Made by a program: the position numbers and the translations under genes. A stretch of DNA of 14,642 nucleotides from an uncultured Amaricoccus sp. (GTDB lineage: Bacteria > Pseudomonadota > Alphaproteobacteria > Rhodobacterales > Rhodobacteraceae). The stretch is taken from contig NZ_CALAGI010000056.1 in NCBI RefSeq assembly GCF_937891315.1, positions 1 to 14,642 on the forward strand, given 5' to 3'. Numbering within the stretch: the first letter of the stretch is position 1; every line of letters starts with the position of its first letter. The notes under the pieces were generated by a model that saw nothing but the letters and a program-made list of their open reading frames with translations, was not told where the DNA came from and did not search any database. Below, piece by piece: positions 7,180 to 14,594 of this stretch.

Positions 7180-7596
7180 TCAGTTCTGGATGCGGATCGT
7201 CGAGGCGGTCAGCGCGAAAGTGCCGGCCTCCGACACCACGTTCGCACCGAAATCGATATAGGCCACCAGCTCGTCGGCCGACGAGGCGCCACCCCGCGAC
7301 TTGTAGTAGACCGCGCCGCGCGCGGTGATCGTCGAGGCTGGCCAGCTGGCGCCGCCGAGGCTGATCTCGATCCGGTCGTTCGTGGTGTCGATCGAAACGC
7401 CCAGCGTCGCGCTGGCGCCGCCGGCGGTATAGCCGGTGCCGCTGACCTCGTTCGTCACGTCGTTGCGCTTGTCGTCGGTGTCCTTGTTCGGGCTGTAGCT
7501 CGAAGTGACCAGCATCACCTTGAAGCTGTCGGTGTCGGCATCGACCGCGCCGGTGAAGAGATCGCGGATTGCGCTGTGGTAGATGGCAGAGGGCAT
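7180..7596 (-). CDS. Conserved phage structural-region protein, unknown function
   Basis: This 138-aa acidic, beta-rich protein starts MPSAIYHSAIRDLFTGAVDADTDSFKVMLVTSSYSPN and has NEVSGTGYTAGGASATLG (69-86) followed by ITARGAVYYKSRGG. The combination of a short N-terminal helix, KVMLVTSSYSP and VSGTGYTAGG is widespread in tailed-phage structural operons, but I know of no assigned function. Decoration or minor tail roles are possible. The ATG is preceded by AAAGGA, a good ribosome site. It lies 27 nt after the DUF6441 stop and 10 nt before the LamG fusion gene. No catalytic motif, signal peptide or membrane segment is visible. Confidence 0.75.
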   Translation of the reverse strand: MPSAIYHSAIRDLFTGAVDADTDSFKVMLVTSSYSPNKDTDDKRNDVTNEVSGTGYTAGGASATLGVSIDTTNDRIEISLGGASWPASTITARGAVYYKSRGGASSADELVAYIDFGANVVSEAGTFALTASTIRIQN

Positions 7597-7623
7597 GGGC
7601 GGTCCTTTGGCTTAAGGGTTCAG

Positions 7624-8262
7624 TCAGTCCTTCCAGGCGGCCAGGATCGCCGCCGGCAGCGCAGCCGCGGCGGCGCCGACCGCCCGGTCGAGGTCGAGGC
7701 GCTTCCGGAGCCGGACCTGCGGCACCAGGATGAAGATCACGATCGTCTGGGCGCCGGTCAGGATCCCGTCGCGGCGACGGCGGCCGCGCTTGGGGGCGGC
7801 GAAGCCGCGGCTGTTGATCCGCGCGTCGTCGGCGACGAGCAGGCTGTGCCGCCCGGGGCGATAGACAAAGCGCAGCCGCCGGCCGGTCCGCCGTTCCCAA
7901 CCGCCGGGCGTGATCCGCTTGCCGCCCGACCCGCGACCCGCCACGGCGGTGGGGATCGCGAGATAGAAGCCGGCCTTGGAGCGGATCAGCGCGCCCCGGT
8001 CGAAGGCATCGACGATCTTCGCGGCGCGGCTGAACACCAGGCTCGCCGCGTTGATCGATTCGCCCGTGCGTGGGTAGCGGTTGGCGCGGATGGTGTTGGC
8101 CAGCCGCTGGCCGAGGCCGGCGCCGGTCACCTGGGCGCGCCAGGCGGTTTTCAGCCCGATCCCGACCCGGGTGACGCCGGTGGTCACCGCCGCCTCGCCG
8201 GCGCGGATCTCCGTGAGGAGGTCTTCCTCGAGATCGCCGGCGATATCGATGCTGATCCTCAC
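7624..8262 (-). CDS. DUF6441 family phage protein
   Basis: The 212-aa basic protein begins MRISIDIAGDLEEDLLTEIRAGEAAV and has LANTIRANRYP (74-84), a FSRAAKIVDAFDRGALIRSK stretch and LAIPTAVAG (about 102-110), features I associate with DUF6441. The family lies between head-tail joining and tail genes in many alphaproteobacterial phages. By position it may stand in for the HK97 gp10-like or lambda Z-like tail completion protein, but this is inference. A very basic segment (APKRGRRRRDG, about 155-165) could touch nucleic acid or simply be structural. It has a GTG start with GGGAGGAG upstream and a GTGA overlap with the joining-protein gene. It looks intact. Confidence 0.7.
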   Translation of the reverse strand: MRISIDIAGDLEEDLLTEIRAGEAAVTTGVTRVGIGLKTAWRAQVTGAGLGQRLANTIRANRYPRTGESINAASLVFSRAAKIVDAFDRGALIRSKAGFYLAIPTAVAGRGSGGKRITPGGWERRTGRRLRFVYRPGRHSLLVADDARINSRGFAAPKRGRRRRDGILTGAQTIVIFILVPQVRLRKRLDLDRAVGAAAAALPAAILAAWKD

Positions 8263-8579
8263 GAGGGCTCCTCCCGCGCGCCGACTGTCCAGATCAGTCG
8301 ATCCCGGTCGCGTACCGGAGCCCCGATCAGCGTATAGACCGCGCCGTCGGACTCGAGCGTGTCACCCTGGGCGAGCCCCGGCACCTCCGCGATCCGCAGA
8401 TCGAGAAAGACCGTGTCGACCAGGTAGCGGCCGTCGCGGTAGGAGACGACGGTATCGGGATCGCGGCGCACCGCCCGAACCGGGATCCCGGCACCGGCGC
8501 CGCCGGCGCGCCAGATCGCATCGACGGCGAGGTTCGGATCCTCGAACAGCACATCGACCGCGACGGCGAAAGCGGACAC
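8259..8579 (-). CDS. Head-tail joining protein, probably FII-like
   Basis: The 106-aa protein is beta-rich, with MSAFAVAVDVLFEDPNLAVDAIW at the front, RDPDTVVSY in the middle and GDTLESDGAVYTLIG near the end. This looks like the small stopper or joining proteins related to lambda FII, which attach the completed tail to the connector. Position between the decoration gene and the DUF6441 gene fits that role. The GTG start has no clear ribosome site; it lies 10 nt after the upstream stop, so reinitiation is likely. Its TGA overlaps the next GTG. The family assignment rests on pattern and context rather than on a catalytic motif. Confidence 0.65.
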   Translation of the reverse strand: MSAFAVAVDVLFEDPNLAVDAIWRAGGAGAGIPVRAVRRDPDTVVSYRDGRYLVDTVFLDLRIAEVPGLAQGDTLESDGAVYTLIGAPVRDRDRLIWTVGAREEPS

Positions 8580-8589
8580 CGGCCAGGAC

Positions 8590-8928
8590 TCAGGCGGTGA
8601 CCGCGGCGCCGTTCAGCCGCACCCGGCCAACCGTCTCGCCAGCACCGCTGCCCACCGCGGCGACGGCCGCGCCGATCAGCTTGTTGGTCGAGGCGGTGGT
8701 GGTGCAGGCCGAGCCCGTCCAGTAGACCGGCACGCCGACCGTCCAGGCCTGCGAACCGACCTTCGGCAGGTCGAAGATACCCTCGAGGTTGATGACGCCG
8801 TCGGCGCCGTTGGCGATCGCGCCGGCGGCGACGCCGAAGAGCGAGCCGACGAGGACGCCGGCGCCCGAGGCGATGTCCGCCCCGGCGGTGATGGTGATCG
8901 CGTGGCCGTTGGCGACGAAGTTCTTCAT
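8590..8928 (-). CDS. DUF2190 family head decoration protein
   Basis: This 112-aa protein begins MKNFVANGHAITITAGADIASGAGVLVGSLFGVA. It continues with the beta-rich segments typical of DUF2190, such as GVFDLPK-like GIFDLPKVGSQAW (50-62), WTVGVPVYW and a final GRVRLNGAAV. These proteins are small trimeric capsid cement or decoration proteins that stabilise the expanded head, and they usually sit right after the capsid gene, as here. ATG is preceded by GGGAGAA at a good distance, consistent with high expression. It is separated from the capsid gene by a hairpin-bearing 75-nt gap. The length is normal for the family and it appears intact. Confidence 0.88.
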   Translation of the reverse strand: MKNFVANGHAITITAGADIASGAGVLVGSLFGVAAGAIANGADGVINLEGIFDLPKVGSQAWTVGVPVYWTGSACTTTASTNKLIGAAVAAVGSGAGETVGRVRLNGAAVTA

Positions 8929-8972
8929 GGGGTTTCTCCCGTTGAATGAATGGGAGAGCCGGGACCGGGCGG

Positions 8973-8998
8973 CCCCGGCTCCGTGTCAGGAGCCGGGG
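8973..8998 (-). terminator. Hairpin directly after capsid stop, possible attenuator
   Basis: Five nt after the capsid stop, CCCCGGCTCC and GGAGCCGGGG form a perfect 10-bp stem with a 6-nt loop. No T-tract follows on the minus strand, so it may be a partial terminator, a pause site or a transcript-end protector rather than a full intrinsic terminator. It sits in the longest gap of the operon (8929-9003). A third arm at 8956-8963 can pair with the same central arm, giving a competing fold. Confidence 0.45.
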
Positions 8999-9003
8999 CA
9001 GGG

Positions 9004-10392
9004 CTACGCCGCGCCGGCGTTCTTGAAGAGGCCGCGCCAGTCGATCGCCTTGGCGGCGAAATCGTGCCGCGCCTTGATCTCGATGCCGTCGACCTCGAAC
9101 CCGGTGCGGGTCTCGGTGAAGACACCCTCCTGGCCGTCGAGGTAAGCGTACTCGACCGTGTCGATCCGCGACGGGTCGGCGGCGAGGAACCACGGGTCAT
9201 TGCCGCCGGCCGGGATCAGGCGGGGCTCCTCGACGACCTCGAGGCGGCCGGCGAAGGTGTTGACCTCGGCCGTGCTCCCCGGGGTGGTCGCGGTCACCTG
9301 CTTGCGCGCCTCGACCGAGCGCTTGCCCGGCGGCACGAGGACGAAGCGCGGCAGGATCGAGATCACCCGTCCCTCGAGGCCCTTCTGGGCGGCGAAGGCG
9401 CGATAGGCGATCGCGAGGTTGGCCTCGTCGATCGCCGTGGCGGCGGCGGCGAGGTTGCCGTGGTTGGCGTGGAACAGCGCGACGCTGTCCGACATCGCGG
9501 CGTTCGCCGACAGGATGCCGTAGACGACGTCGGACTCGAGGTCGGCCGCCGCCGCGCCGAAGGCGGCGGGCACCCGGGTGAAGGCGTCGAGATCGTCGTT
9601 GATCAGCGTCTGGCGGGTGATCGCGACGATGCGACCGTAGGTCGCCAGCGCATAGACCTCCTTGCCCTCGCCGATCGTCCCGTAGCTGAACTCGCCGGCC
9701 TCGAGCACCTTCTGCAGGTCGGGAGCGCCGCCGAGCTGGGCGCGGCTGACCTGCTTGAAGTCGGTGATCGTCGCCCGGCGGGCCCAGACGCTGAAGGTCC
9801 GCGGCGTGCTCTCGTAGCCTGCGCGCAGGGTCTTGTTGGCGACATTGGCGAGGATCGCGGCGAAGTCGCTCGTCCCCATGTAGCCCGCCGCCCGCGCCGA
9901 CAGCGCGAGCCCGGCCACCTCCATCTTCGCCATGCCGCGGGTCGAGACACCGCCGCGCTCGAGCGCGTGGCGGGCGAGCTCGATCAGCGACAGGCCGCGG
10001 AACTCGCGCGCCTCCGCCGGCAGGGCGGTCGAGGGCGCGTGGCGGTGCATCAGCGCCGCGCTCATCGCGTCACGGTAGGCGGTGTCGGCCGAGTCCCGCG
10101 CCACGGCCGGCGACGGCTCGACGGTGCGGCCGGCCGGGTCGCGGGCGACGAGCGCGTCGAGGATCGCGGCGCGGGCGGAATCGAGCCCGGTGCCCTCGCG
10201 GATCAGCCGGTCGCGCAGGCCGGCGTCGAGGCCGTGGCGACCGCAGAGCGAGGTGATCTCGGCGACGCGGGCGCGCTCCTCGGCGCGGATCGCGTCGGCA
10301 TCGGGGGCAGCCACCGGTGCCGTGGCGGGGGTCTCCGCGTTTCGCGATTCGACGCGGGTCTGCTCCGGCGCCAGCTGGTCTTCGGGGTCCAT
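9004..10392 (-). CDS. Possible nested start giving the capsid part alone
   Basis: Within the fusion, ATG at codon 237 is in frame and is preceded by AAGGA at 10399-10403, 6 nt upstream, a better site than many in this operon. It would give a 462-aa scaffold-capsid polypeptide beginning MDPEDQL, almost the same first residues as the full protein (MDPEDIL). Nested starts are known in phage head genes (lambda C/Nu3), and capsid is needed in large excess over protease, so the arrangement makes sense. The sequence shows the site; use of it is inference. The alternative is that only the full fusion is made and processed. Confidence 0.4.
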   Translation of the reverse strand: MDPEDQLAPEQTRVESRNAETPATAPVAAPDADAIRAEERARVAEITSLCGRHGLDAGLRDRLIREGTGLDSARAAILDALVARDPAGRTVEPSPAVARDSADTAYRDAMSAALMHRHAPSTALPAEAREFRGLSLIELARHALERGGVSTRGMAKMEVAGLALSARAAGYMGTSDFAAILANVANKTLRAGYESTPRTFSVWARRATITDFKQVSRAQLGGAPDLQKVLEAGEFSYGTIGEGKEVYALATYGRIVAITRQTLINDDLDAFTRVPAAFGAAAADLESDVVYGILSANAAMSDSVALFHANHGNLAAAATAIDEANLAIAYRAFAAQKGLEGRVISILPRFVLVPPGKRSVEARKQVTATTPGSTAEVNTFAGRLEVVEEPRLIPAGGNDPWFLAADPSRIDTVEYAYLDGQEGVFTETRTGFEVDGIEIKARHDFAAKAIDWRGLFKNAGAA

Positions 10393-11100
10393 GCCCTGTC
10401 CTTTCCTGATTGCCGCGGACGCGGCAGGGGTCGTGCTCGCCGCGGACGCGGCAGGGGTGCGCCGGGTCACGGCGCAGGGGGTCCGCCGGAGGCGGAGTTC
10501 CGCGGAAGGCGCATCGAGCGCGCCTTCCGATCTGATGCGGGCGCCCGGGTCGGCGGGCATAGGCACCGCCGAAACCTCGTAGGGCTCCCAATCGACGGCG
10601 CGCCAGATCTCGCGCTGGCCTTCGCGCTTCTCGATCTCGTAGCGGTGCACGCGATAGCCGACCGAGACGCTGCGGACCGTGCCCTCGACGATCCGCTGCA
10701 CCAGTGGTGCCGCGTCCGGCGCGGCCGTCAGCCGCACGGTGGCTGTGCCGACGCCGTTCTCGATTCGCGCCGAGCCCTCGACCACGGTGCCGAGCACGTC
10801 CTCGAGCGACCAGGAGCCGTGGGTGTCGAGAAAGGGCGCGGCCCCCGAGTTCATGCGGTCGAGGCGGATCGCCTGCGGCGTGACGATGAGCTCCTCGTCG
10901 TACTCGCGGAGATCGTCCCAGCCCTCCCAGCGCCGGCGCAGCACCCGGGCGCCGGTCGTCCATACGATCTCGATCGTGCGCGTGCCGTCGATCGCCGTCG
11001 CTCCGGCGCCGTCGGGCGGTACGCTCGCCTTCGGCGAGACGAGGCGCACCGAGGCCTCCCGCCCCTGCAGGGGCAGGTCGAGGATATCTTCCGGATCCAC
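9004..11100 (-). CDS. Prohead protease-major capsid protein fusion
   Basis: One 698-aa frame carries two head functions. Residues 1-190 resemble an HK97-type (U35) prohead protease, with candidate catalytic His94 (LDTHGS) and Ser146 (VRSVSVGY) and the closing YEVSAVPMPADP (174-185). Residues 200-236 are a low-complexity linker with a repeated TPAASAA. Residues 237-345 are charged and helical (IRAEERARVAEIT), like a scaffolding or delta domain. Residues 400-698 look like a Mu gpT-like major head protein (GYMGTSDFAAILANVANK, then ITRQTLINDDLDAFTRVP). Such fusions are a known phage family. The protease part would be expected to cut the capsid part free during head maturation. The GTG start at 11100 rests on its ribosome site. 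A second start at 10392 is described separately. The protein ends in TAG, 5 nt before a strong hairpin. Confidence 0.92.
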   Translation of the reverse strand: MDPEDILDLPLQGREASVRLVSPKASVPPDGAGATAIDGTRTIEIVWTTGARVLRRRWEGWDDLREYDEELIVTPQAIRLDRMNSGAAPFLDTHGSWSLEDVLGTVVEGSARIENGVGTATVRLTAAPDAAPLVQRIVEGTVRSVSVGYRVHRYEIEKREGQREIWRAVDWEPYEVSAVPMPADPGARIRSEGALDAPSAELRLRRTPCAVTRRTPAASAASTTPAASAAIRKGQGMDPEDQLAPEQTRVESRNAETPATAPVAAPDADAIRAEERARVAEITSLCGRHGLDAGLRDRLIREGTGLDSARAAILDALVARDPAGRTVEPSPAVARDSADTAYRDAMSAALMHRHAPSTALPAEAREFRGLSLIELARHALERGGVSTRGMAKMEVAGLALSARAAGYMGTSDFAAILANVANKTLRAGYESTPRTFSVWARRATITDFKQVSRAQLGGAPDLQKVLEAGEFSYGTIGEGKEVYALATYGRIVAITRQTLINDDLDAFTRVPAAFGAAAADLESDVVYGILSANAAMSDSVALFHANHGNLAAAATAIDEANLAIAYRAFAAQKGLEGRVISILPRFVLVPPGKRSVEARKQVTATTPGSTAEVNTFAGRLEVVEEPRLIPAGGNDPWFLAADPSRIDTVEYAYLDGQEGVFTETRTGFEVDGIEIKARHDFAAKAIDWRGLFKNAGAA
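10412..10458 (-). repeat. Two-copy 27-bp direct repeat in protease-capsid linker
   Basis: A 20-bp sequence (gccgcggacgcggcaggggt) occurs at 10412-10431 and again at 10439-10458, a 27-bp period that keeps frame and encodes TPAASAAST then TPAASAAIR. Each copy contains a small GCCGC-GGAC-GCGGC inverted repeat. It lies just before the nested start in a flexible linker and probably arose by slippage. Confidence 0.8.
10503..10529 (-). other. Perfect 10-bp hairpin in protease-capsid junction
   Basis: CGGAAGGCGC (10503-10512) and GCGCCTTCCG (10520-10529) form a perfect 10-bp stem with a 7-nt loop within coding sequence, about 110 nt before the nested capsid start. There is no T-run after it on the minus strand, so it is not a typical terminator. 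In DNA this rich in G and C some such hairpins occur by chance. Confidence 0.4.
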
Positions 11101-11104
11101 TGGT

Positions 11105-11110
11105 CTCTCC
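11105..11110 (-). promoter_or_regulatory. Ribosome binding site setting the protease-capsid start
   Basis: On the minus strand GGAGAG lies 4 nt before the GTG at 11100, just after the portal TAA. The frame stays open upstream inside the portal gene, but no upstream start would give a protease-like N-terminus. This site makes the GTG, giving a protein starting MDPEDILDL, the best start. Confidence 0.7.
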
Positions 11111-11111
11111 G

Positions 11112-12662
11112 TTACTGGTCGGCTTCGCGCCGAGGGGCGGCGGAATCGCCGGTGTCGCCCGTCTGGACGAGCCCGGCCTTGGTCACCTTGCGCGGGTCGC
11201 TGTCGAGGACGAGGCCGAGGGCGTCGATCGCCGCGGCCGTCTCCGCCCATTCGACCAGCGTCGCATTCGGGTCGTAGCCGCGCCGGGCGATCTGTTGCTT
11301 CAGGGTCGAGAAGCCGGCGCGGACCTCGAGCAGGTCGGCCTGGGCATCCTGCAGCGGGTTCACGCTCTCGAACCGCGGCGGCGCCCACTCCGCCGGGATC
11401 GCGACGCCGGAGGGCAGCTGCCCGCCGGTCTGCGCGAGCGCGACGAACCAGTCCCAGACCGGGTCGCAGAACATCGGGATGACCGTCTGCCACTGCAGCT
11501 GGTCGACCATGCGACGGAACTCGTTCAGGCCGACGCGCGAGCTGGCGAAGTTCGCCTGGCTGAGGTCGCCGGTCATCAGGGCATAGGGCACCCGGAAGCC
11601 CGCCGAGACGATGTGCAGCTGCACCCGATGCCACTCGTAGACCCCGCCGGTCGATGCCGGCTGGTTGAACTTGATGTCCTTCCCGTTCCGCGCATAGGCG
11701 ACGAGGCCCGGCTCGAACTGCTCGATCCGGTTGCCCTCGCCGTCCTCGACCACCGGCGCGATCGACTGCTCGGCCTCGTCGGCGCCAAAGACGATCCCGA
11801 CGAGGCAGGCCTCGGTCTTCTTGCGCACGAGCTCGGCCCGCTGCCAGTCATCGACGTCACGGATCGGCCGCATCGCCGCCGTGCCCCAGGGCACGCCGCG
11901 GCTCTGGATCCGCTGCCGCTCGAAGAGGTGCGCGACCCCCTCGGCCGGATGCCGCACCGACTCCAGCGTCCGTCCGAAGACCGGCGACCGGTTGCCCGGG
12001 TGGTCAGGGAACATCCAGAAGGCGGCGCGGCGGCCGCTCCGGTCGTACTCGATCCCCTGGTCGATCCTGACCCCGTCGGCCCGGCTGTCGAAGCGGGCCG
12101 CGTCGAGGTGGTCGGCCTCACGCAGCTCGATCGTCAGCGGCACCGGCCCGTCGCCGGCGCGGCCGGGGCGGCGCAGCGCGAAGACATCGCCACCTTCGAC
12201 CATTTCGCGGACCGCGAGCGCGGTCAGCCCGTGGAAGTCGGTATGGCCGTGGCGGTCGCAGCGCCGCGACCAGGCCGCCCACAACGCGTCGGCGCGCGCG
12301 TTCACCCCGGGATCCCCGCTCGCCGCGCGAGGGCGGATCCCGGGCCCGACGATGTTGTTGACCAGCACCTGCACGGCCTGCGCGGCCAACGGGTTGTTGC
12401 GGACGAGGTCGCGCATCCGCTGGCGCAGCATCGGCCCGGCGATCGCGATCTCGCTGTCGGCCGAGGTGCCGGCCGCCTGCCAGCCGTCGGTCTCGCGGCC
12501 GCGCTGGGCCCCGTCGTAGCCCCGCATGCGCTCGATCGCCATCCGCGCCGCCAGGCGCCTCGCGGCGGCCTGCGGCGCCACGGCGGCGAGCACGCGGTCG
12601 TAGAAGCCCCAGCGCACCGAGGGCGACGGCGCGGCGGTGTTCGAACGAGCCGTCACGCTCAC
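11112..12662 (-). CDS. Phage portal protein, lambda family
   Basis: The 516-aa portal forms the dodecameric ring at one capsid vertex, docking the terminase and later the connector. Family hallmarks include RDLVRNNPLAAQAVQ followed by NNIVGPGIRP (85-111), the GVPWGTAAMRPIRDVDDW segment (256-273) and the SQANFASSRVGLNEFRR region (368-384), followed by a tryptophan-rich stretch ending near residue 407. The C-terminus has the usual YDPNATLVEWA (463-473), which in relatives precedes a variable tail. The start is GTG at 12662 in a GTGA overlap with the gpW-like gene. The stop is TAA, 11 nt before the protease-capsid start. Length and motif order look complete and undamaged. Confidence 0.95.
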   Translation of the reverse strand: MSVTARSNTAAPSPSVRWGFYDRVLAAVAPQAAARRLAARMAIERMRGYDGAQRGRETDGWQAAGTSADSEIAIAGPMLRQRMRDLVRNNPLAAQAVQVLVNNIVGPGIRPRAASGDPGVNARADALWAAWSRRCDRHGHTDFHGLTALAVREMVEGGDVFALRRPGRAGDGPVPLTIELREADHLDAARFDSRADGVRIDQGIEYDRSGRRAAFWMFPDHPGNRSPVFGRTLESVRHPAEGVAHLFERQRIQSRGVPWGTAAMRPIRDVDDWQRAELVRKKTEACLVGIVFGADEAEQSIAPVVEDGEGNRIEQFEPGLVAYARNGKDIKFNQPASTGGVYEWHRVQLHIVSAGFRVPYALMTGDLSQANFASSRVGLNEFRRMVDQLQWQTVIPMFCDPVWDWFVALAQTGGQLPSGVAIPAEWAPPRFESVNPLQDAQADLLEVRAGFSTLKQQIARRGYDPNATLVEWAETAAAIDALGLVLDSDPRKVTKAGLVQTGDTGDSAAPRREADQ

Positions 12663-12865
12663 CGCCTCCGGAAGCCGGCGAACCCGGCGACCGGGCGGCG
12701 CCGCGTCCCGGCCTGTTCGGCGAGATCCGTCTCGATCTCCGAGATGATCGTGCGCATCTCGGCGAGCGAGCGGTATTCGGTCATTTTCCCATCATACGCC
12801 ACGCGGGTGACCCCGGAGGCATACGCCTTCCGGATGGCTTCGAGCTGCGCCTGTGTCCAGGCCAT
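12659..12865 (-). CDS. gpW-like head-tail joining protein
   Basis: This 68-aa basic protein begins MAWTQAQLEAIRKAYASG and continues with TRVAYDGKMTEYRSLAEM, then a helix and an arginine-rich tail. A helix, a beta hairpin with YRSL, a second helix and a basic end are the layout of lambda gpW and its relatives, which plug the portal exit after packaging and prepare it for the connector. Size (about 60-75 aa) and position between terminase and portal fit this family in lambda-like heads. It starts with ATG, preceded by a modest AGGGATG ribosome site. Its TGA stop overlaps the portal GTG by 3 nt (GTGA), suggesting coupled translation. Confidence 0.85.
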   Translation of the reverse strand: MAWTQAQLEAIRKAYASGVTRVAYDGKMTEYRSLAEMRTIISEIETDLAEQAGTRRRPVAGFAGFRRR

Positions 12866-12886
12866 GTCAGTTCATCCCTGTCATCA

Positions 12887-14594
12887 TCAGAACCACTTCC
12901 CGCGCCGAGGTCCCATCCAGTCGGACGACCGCCGCGCTCCCTTCTCCGTTCGCGGCCGGTTCGGCTGTCCGGCCGGCCGCGCCTCGGCCGCGCCGCCGGC
13001 GTCGAGCTGCGACTCGAGCGTCTCCCAGCGCGGATCGTCCCAGCGGTCGATCCCCATCAGGAAGGCGCACGCCCGGGCATAGACCCGGCAATCGAGCGCC
13101 TCGTTCCGCTCGCGGAGCTGCTGCCATTCGAGCCGCGCGAACCCCGCCTTCGACCGCACGGTCACCAGCTGCTCGGCCGTCAGCTGCCGCAGCCACTCCG
13201 CCGTCGTCCCGCGCGGGATATGCACGTAGCCAGGCGGCCAGCCGGCGCCGGCGGCGAGCTCCTCGTCGGTCGGGCGCGCCAGCCGCAGAAAGCGGTAGAG
13301 CTCCGACTTGAAGACCGCGCCGGCCACCTTCCAGAGCTGCAGCCCGCGCCGGATCTTCCGACCGGCTTCGGTCACCTCGACATAGGTCGGCCCCTCGACC
13401 GGCATCGACCGATCGAAACCGCCCACGCCCTTTACCGCGACCACCTGCCCGCGCCCCGCCCGCCGCACCCAGGCATAGACCGCGTCGACGGTGACGCCGT
13501 CGCCGGTGTCGATCGCGAGCCGGGCGAGGCTCATTCGCGCGCCGGAGGCATGCGGCCAGGTCTGGCCGAGTACCGCGTCGAGCGCCGCCCAGACCTCGGG
13601 CCGCGCGACGTCGCCGTCGAGCACGATGTGATCGACCAGCCAGGACCGGAGTCCGCGCCCCCAGCCCCAGACATCGATCTCGATCCGGTCGCGCTGCACG
13701 TCGGCGCCGGCGGTCAGCACCAGAACTCCTTCGGGCGCCTGGCCGAGCTGCCAGCTGTCGCGGCGCTCGTAGAGCCGCTGCCAGTCCGGCGCCTCGCCGC
13801 GCTCCTGCCAGGTCTCGCCGAGGATGGTGTTCTTCAGCGTCTTCAGCGCGGCGTCGTTCTTCTGCGCGGCCTCCCAGCCCCGGGCGACCTCCTCCCAGGA
13901 CAGCCAGCCGAGCGGCGAGTAGAGCCCCGAGATGTGATAGCCGACGGTGCCGCTCGCCTCGGCGAGCTCGCGGACCTCCGGCTCGGCCGTCGCGATCCAG
14001 CAGGCGCCGTTCCCCTCGTCCATCATCGCCGTCTTGTGCCGCTCGGCGATCGGCTCCTCGCAATGCTCGCAGACATAGGCGGCGGTCTCCGGTCGCCCGG
14101 CCTCCCAGCGGAGCCGCTCGAACCTGAGCCACTGCAGCGCCCCGCAATGCGGACAGGGCACGTGATACCGACGCTGGTCCGACAACTCCCACTCCCGCTC
14201 GATGCGGCTCAGGCCCTTGATCGTCGGCGTCGAGGCCAGGAACAGCTTCGCCCGGTGGCCGAAGCTGATCGTCCGGGCCTCGGCCAGCGCGATCGGGTCG
14301 CCCTCGCCATCGACGTCGCCCGGATAGGCGTCCACCTCGTCGAGAAAGACCCACCGCGCCGGCATCGAGCGCAGGCCCACCGCGCTGTTCGCCCCGGTCA
14401 GGATCAGCTGGCCACCCGGAAAGCGCTTCCCCAGGATCGTGTTGCCGCTATCGCGCGCCCGGCTCGGCAGCACCCGCTCGCGCAGCTCCGGGCTCTCCTC
14501 GATCAGCGGCTCGATCCGCTGCTGGCTGAGCCGCTTCGCGAGATCGACCGTCGGCTGCACCGCGAGGATCGGTCCCGGCGCCTGGTGGATGCCG
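12887..14594 (-). CDS. Phage terminase large subunit, GpA family, 5' truncated
   Basis: This is the ATPase-nuclease motor that packages DNA into the prohead through the portal. About 568 residues are visible. The reading frame is open to the adapter junction, so the N-terminus, including Walker A, lies off the contig. The first visible residues (GIHQAPGPILAVQPT) match the stretch just after Walker A in GpA-type terminases. Numbering from V at 14560, the Walker B motif is VFLDEVDAYP (71-80), the coupling motif is LASTPTIKG (108-116), and a zinc-knuckle pair is CPHC (136-139) and CEHC (164-167). The C-terminal nuclease has candidate acidic residues at D287 (AGADVQRD), D351 (AIDTGDG) and D490 (EALDCRVYA). 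It ends in TGA, 21 nt before the gpW-like gene. The GTG at 14560 is an internal valine, not the start. The family call is strong. Confidence 0.95.

Noticed and set aside
3996..7328. A 1110-codon open frame on the plus strand
   Set aside because: It runs antisense to the tail chaperone, tail tube and LamG fusion genes, has low-complexity Arg/Gly/Ala-rich content with no recognisable domain, and is expected from GC-rich codon bias.
10524..10533. CTTCCGATCT, the 3' end of an Illumina adapter, inside the contig
   Set aside because: Only 10 bases match, flanking bases do not continue the adapter, and the reading frame through it makes sensible protein within a perfect inverted repeat.
8950..11277. 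A 775-codon open frame on the plus strand
   Set aside because: It is antisense to the protease-capsid gene, which has clear family motifs; the plus-strand product shows none.
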